64,000 nucleotides of DNA from Deferribacterales bacterium Deferri_01. GTDB lineage: Bacteria > Chrysiogenota > Deferribacteres > Deferribacterales > Geovibrionaceae. Positions 62,490 to 64,000 of this stretch are shown here, one piece after another. The stretch is from the NCBI GenBank assembly GCA_001603805.1, contig LUZY01000010.1, positions 186,001 through 250,000 of the forward strand. Reading direction: 5' to 3'. The notes under the pieces were generated by a model that saw only the letters and a list, made by a program, of their open reading frames with translations, did no database searches and was not told the DNA's origin. Every line of letters begins with the position of its first letter. Position 1 is the stretch's first letter. Both the position numbers and the translations under genes were made by a program.

Positions 62490-63146
62490 TTATTCCCCCT
62501 TTTTTCTGCGGATTTTTGCAGCTATCCAGCCGATGAACTCATCAAGTCCCTGACCTGTTTTGCAGGAGGTCTCGAATATGTCCAGAGTGGGGTTCACGCC
62601 AAGAGCAAAATCACGGCATTTCTGTACATCAAAATCCACATAGGGAAGAAGGTCTGTTTTGTTAATGATAAAAGCTGATGAAACATGGAACATTGAAGGA
62701 TACTTCGCAGGTTTGTCCTCACCCTCTGTCACACTGAGCATGCAGACCTTTGCATCTTCACCCAGTTCGTATGAGGAGGGGCAAACAAGGTTGCCCACAT
62801 TTTCTATAATAAGAAGGTCAAGCTTGCCGAAGGCAACCATAGCCTTTTCTATATCAAGTGCTTCAAGGTGGCATGAACCGTTGGTATTAACCTGAACAGC
62901 GGGGATTCCGGCGGCTCTGATACGCTCTGCGTCAAAATCTGTTTGGAGGTCGCCTTCTATAACGCCTACTGTATATGTTTTCTGAAGTTCAACGAGTATC
63001 TGGGAAAGGAGAGTTGTCTTCCCGCTGCCGGGGGATGAAACAAAGTTAAGGACCAGCGTTCTGTCCCTGTCAAAGCCTTCCTTAAGGGCTTCCGCAAGTT
63101 CTTCGTTTTTAGAGAGAATCCTTTTATTAACATCAAGCTTTGTCAT
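62490..63146 (-). CDS. hypB: hydrogenase nickel incorporation GTPase HypB
   Basis: 218 residues from ATG 63146 (GGAGATAAAG upstream). P-loop NFVSSPGSGKTTLL, metal-binding Cys/His in NGSCHLEALD and NLVCPSSYE, and G4 motif INKTDLLP. It has no N-terminal histidine-rich nickel-storage stretch. It delivers nickel to NiFe hydrogenase with HypA, encoded just upstream. No hydrogenase structural gene is in the window. Confidence 0.96.
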   Translation of the reverse strand: MTKLDVNKRILSKNEELAEALKEGFDRDRTLVLNFVSSPGSGKTTLLSQILVELQKTYTVGVIEGDLQTDFDAERIRAAGIPAVQVNTNGSCHLEALDIEKAMVAFGKLDLLIIENVGNLVCPSSYELGEDAKVCMLSVTEGEDKPAKYPSMFHVSSAFIINKTDLLPYVDFDVQKCRDFALGVNPTLDIFETSCKTGQGLDEFIGWIAAKIRRKKGE

Positions 63147-63211
63147 CTTTATCTCCTTAAATTTTATATGAAGCAAATAAAAACTTTTGAAAGGGTTTGC
63201 TGAAAGCTTTC

Positions 63212-63553
63212 CTAATCCACTTCTATTTCAGTTATCTGCAATTCCTCGCCGGTAAGTATCTGCACGGCAGATGAACCGCATTTAGGGCACTGCATGAATA
63301 TCTGCTCAAAGATATTTTCATGTGCGCAGTCCATACACTTGCCTGTAAGGGGCACATTTTCAATGATAAGTTCACCCTCTTCGGCAATTGTGCCGTCCTT
63401 GAGGGCATCAAAGGCAAACATCAGAGAGGAGCTTTCCACCGCCTGCAGCCTGCCTATTTTCACGAAAATCTTATTTACTTTTTTTGCGCCGTTATTTTTC
63501 GCTGTGTCGAAAACGACGTCCATTAAACTCTGGGCTATACCTACTTCATGCAT
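63212..63553 (-). CDS. hypA: hydrogenase maturation nickel chaperone HypA
   Basis: 113 residues. The nickel-binding N-terminus MHEVGIAQSLMD and the zinc-site cysteines C-x2-C ... C-x2-C (GKCMDCAHE and MQCPKCGSS) are intact. It hands nickel to HypB and the hydrogenase large subunit. It lies 65 nt upstream of hypB. Confidence 0.95.
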   Translation of the reverse strand: MHEVGIAQSLMDVVFDTAKNNGAKKVNKIFVKIGRLQAVESSSLMFAFDALKDGTIAEEGELIIENVPLTGKCMDCAHENIFEQIFMQCPKCGSSAVQILTGEELQITEIEVD

Positions 63554-63581
63554 GGAAATATGTATAAACTCCTATATGCTC

Positions 63582-64000
63582 TTAGTCAACCGCATAATAG
63601 AGTTCATGAACCTCTCCTCTGCGGAAAAGTCTCCCCTCGTATTCGGCTTCCTCTATGACTATAGTTCCCGAACCACAGGCTATTTCCGCTCCGTAAGGAG
63701 TAAGCTCCACAAGCCCGCCGGGTCTGCCGTATTCCCCCTGCCATTTCTCAGTTGATGCCCGCCATACAGTTACCTGCTGACCGTTTTTCATGAAATAAGC
63801 ACCGAAATAAGGTCGGGAAAAGCCTCTTATATGGTTGTATATGCTGTAAGCGTCACGGTTGAAATCTATGACACCCTCTTTCCTGCGCTTGCGGGGCAGA
63901 TAAAAAGCCTCACGCTCATCCTGCGGAACTGCCCTGAAACCTTCAAAGCCTTTTTCCATGAAATCCTTCACAAATCGGGCCGAGACTGCGGCATATTTTT
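63582..64000 (-). CDS. formyltransferase family protein, C-terminal part (5' end off the window)
   Basis: The frame is open to the right edge (KYAAVSARFVKDFMEKGFEG...), so only the C-terminal ~139 residues are seen. DREA-like AVPQDEREAFYLPRKRRKEG followed by IDFNRDAYSIYNHIRGFSRP matches the linker and C-terminal OB-type domain of methionyl-tRNA formyltransferase-like enzymes, which include ArnA-type and sugar formyltransferases. Which member it is cannot be told without the N-terminal half. It precedes hypA. Confidence 0.75.
   Translation of the reverse strand, partial: KYAAVSARFVKDFMEKGFEGFRAVPQDEREAFYLPRKRRKEGVIDFNRDAYSIYNHIRGFSRPYFGAYFMKNGQQVTVWRASTEKWQGEYGRPGGLVELTPYGAEIACGSGTIVIEEAEYEGRLFRRGEVHELYYAVD

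Overview
The window looks like a chromosomal segment of a Gram-negative, anaerobic or microaerobic bacterium, most probably of the Deferribacterota (Geovibrio / Denitrovibrio / Seleniivibrio type). This is a judgement from gene content, not from a database search. Lipid A and heptose genes (lpxK, gmhA) and SurA/PrsA-type chaperones show an outer membrane. Pyruvate phosphate dikinase, two acetate (SatP) transporters and hypAB suggest organic-acid and hydrogen metabolism. Almost all of it is dense, ordinary core genome. No prophage, transposase, CRISPR array or rRNA operon is visible.

Layout. 1-7149 (minus): the start of a collagen-like lipoprotein, then rpsU, and the protein quality-control cluster tig-clpP-clpX-lon downstream of a four-tRNA operon (Arg-His-Leu-Gly). 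7340-11617 (plus): DUF72, a HemL-like aminotransferase, an FlhB-like small protein, and a tandem pair of acetate transporters, the second with an extra N-terminal domain. 11735-22546 (minus): a histidine kinase / receiver pair, ppdK, glyS, leuCD, a duplicated-domain secreted protein and cysK. 22701-29785 (plus): a MOSC-MogA fusion, then tmk-holB-ricT-metG in tightly overlapping order, tatD, a CheY-like protein and a universal stress protein. 29857-35661: a small membrane protein, then a SAM-I riboswitch controlling metY-metX-methyltransferase, followed by a ClC channel. 35658-39996 (minus): a guanidine-II riboswitch with its Gdx exporter, and an LPS sugar cluster (lpxK, glycosyltransferase, uxs, ugd). 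40167-55236 (plus): pirin, the yceD-rpmF-plsX-fabHDG-acpP-fabF-rnc lipid operon, a radical-SAM protein, rsmD, coaD, a large acidic response regulator, purM-purN and a degenerate M16 peptidase. 55273-64000 (minus): an S4 protein, surA-like and prsA-like genes, mfd, gmhA, yraN, rnhB, hypB, hypA and a partial formyltransferase.

The most interesting unexplained structure is a roughly 95-nt interspersed element present at three intergenic loci (27840-27932, 41011-41308 as a 122-bp tandem array, and 61515-61609 on the minus strand). Each copy folds into three hairpins joined by two nearly invariant linkers. The stems differ completely in sequence but remain base-paired, and one apical loop is conserved. 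All copies lie in the sense orientation of the flanking genes. This is what a structured RNA, or a hairpin-recognised DNA repeat, would look like, and I cannot assign it to a named family.

Other points of note are genes whose reading frames appear to need non-canonical start codons (tmk and rnhB), two overlaps of 80 to 86 nt between co-directional genes, a terminator placed just before lon, a structured clpX leader, an M16-family protein without its zinc-binding motif, and an LpxK lacking the N-terminal membrane helix.
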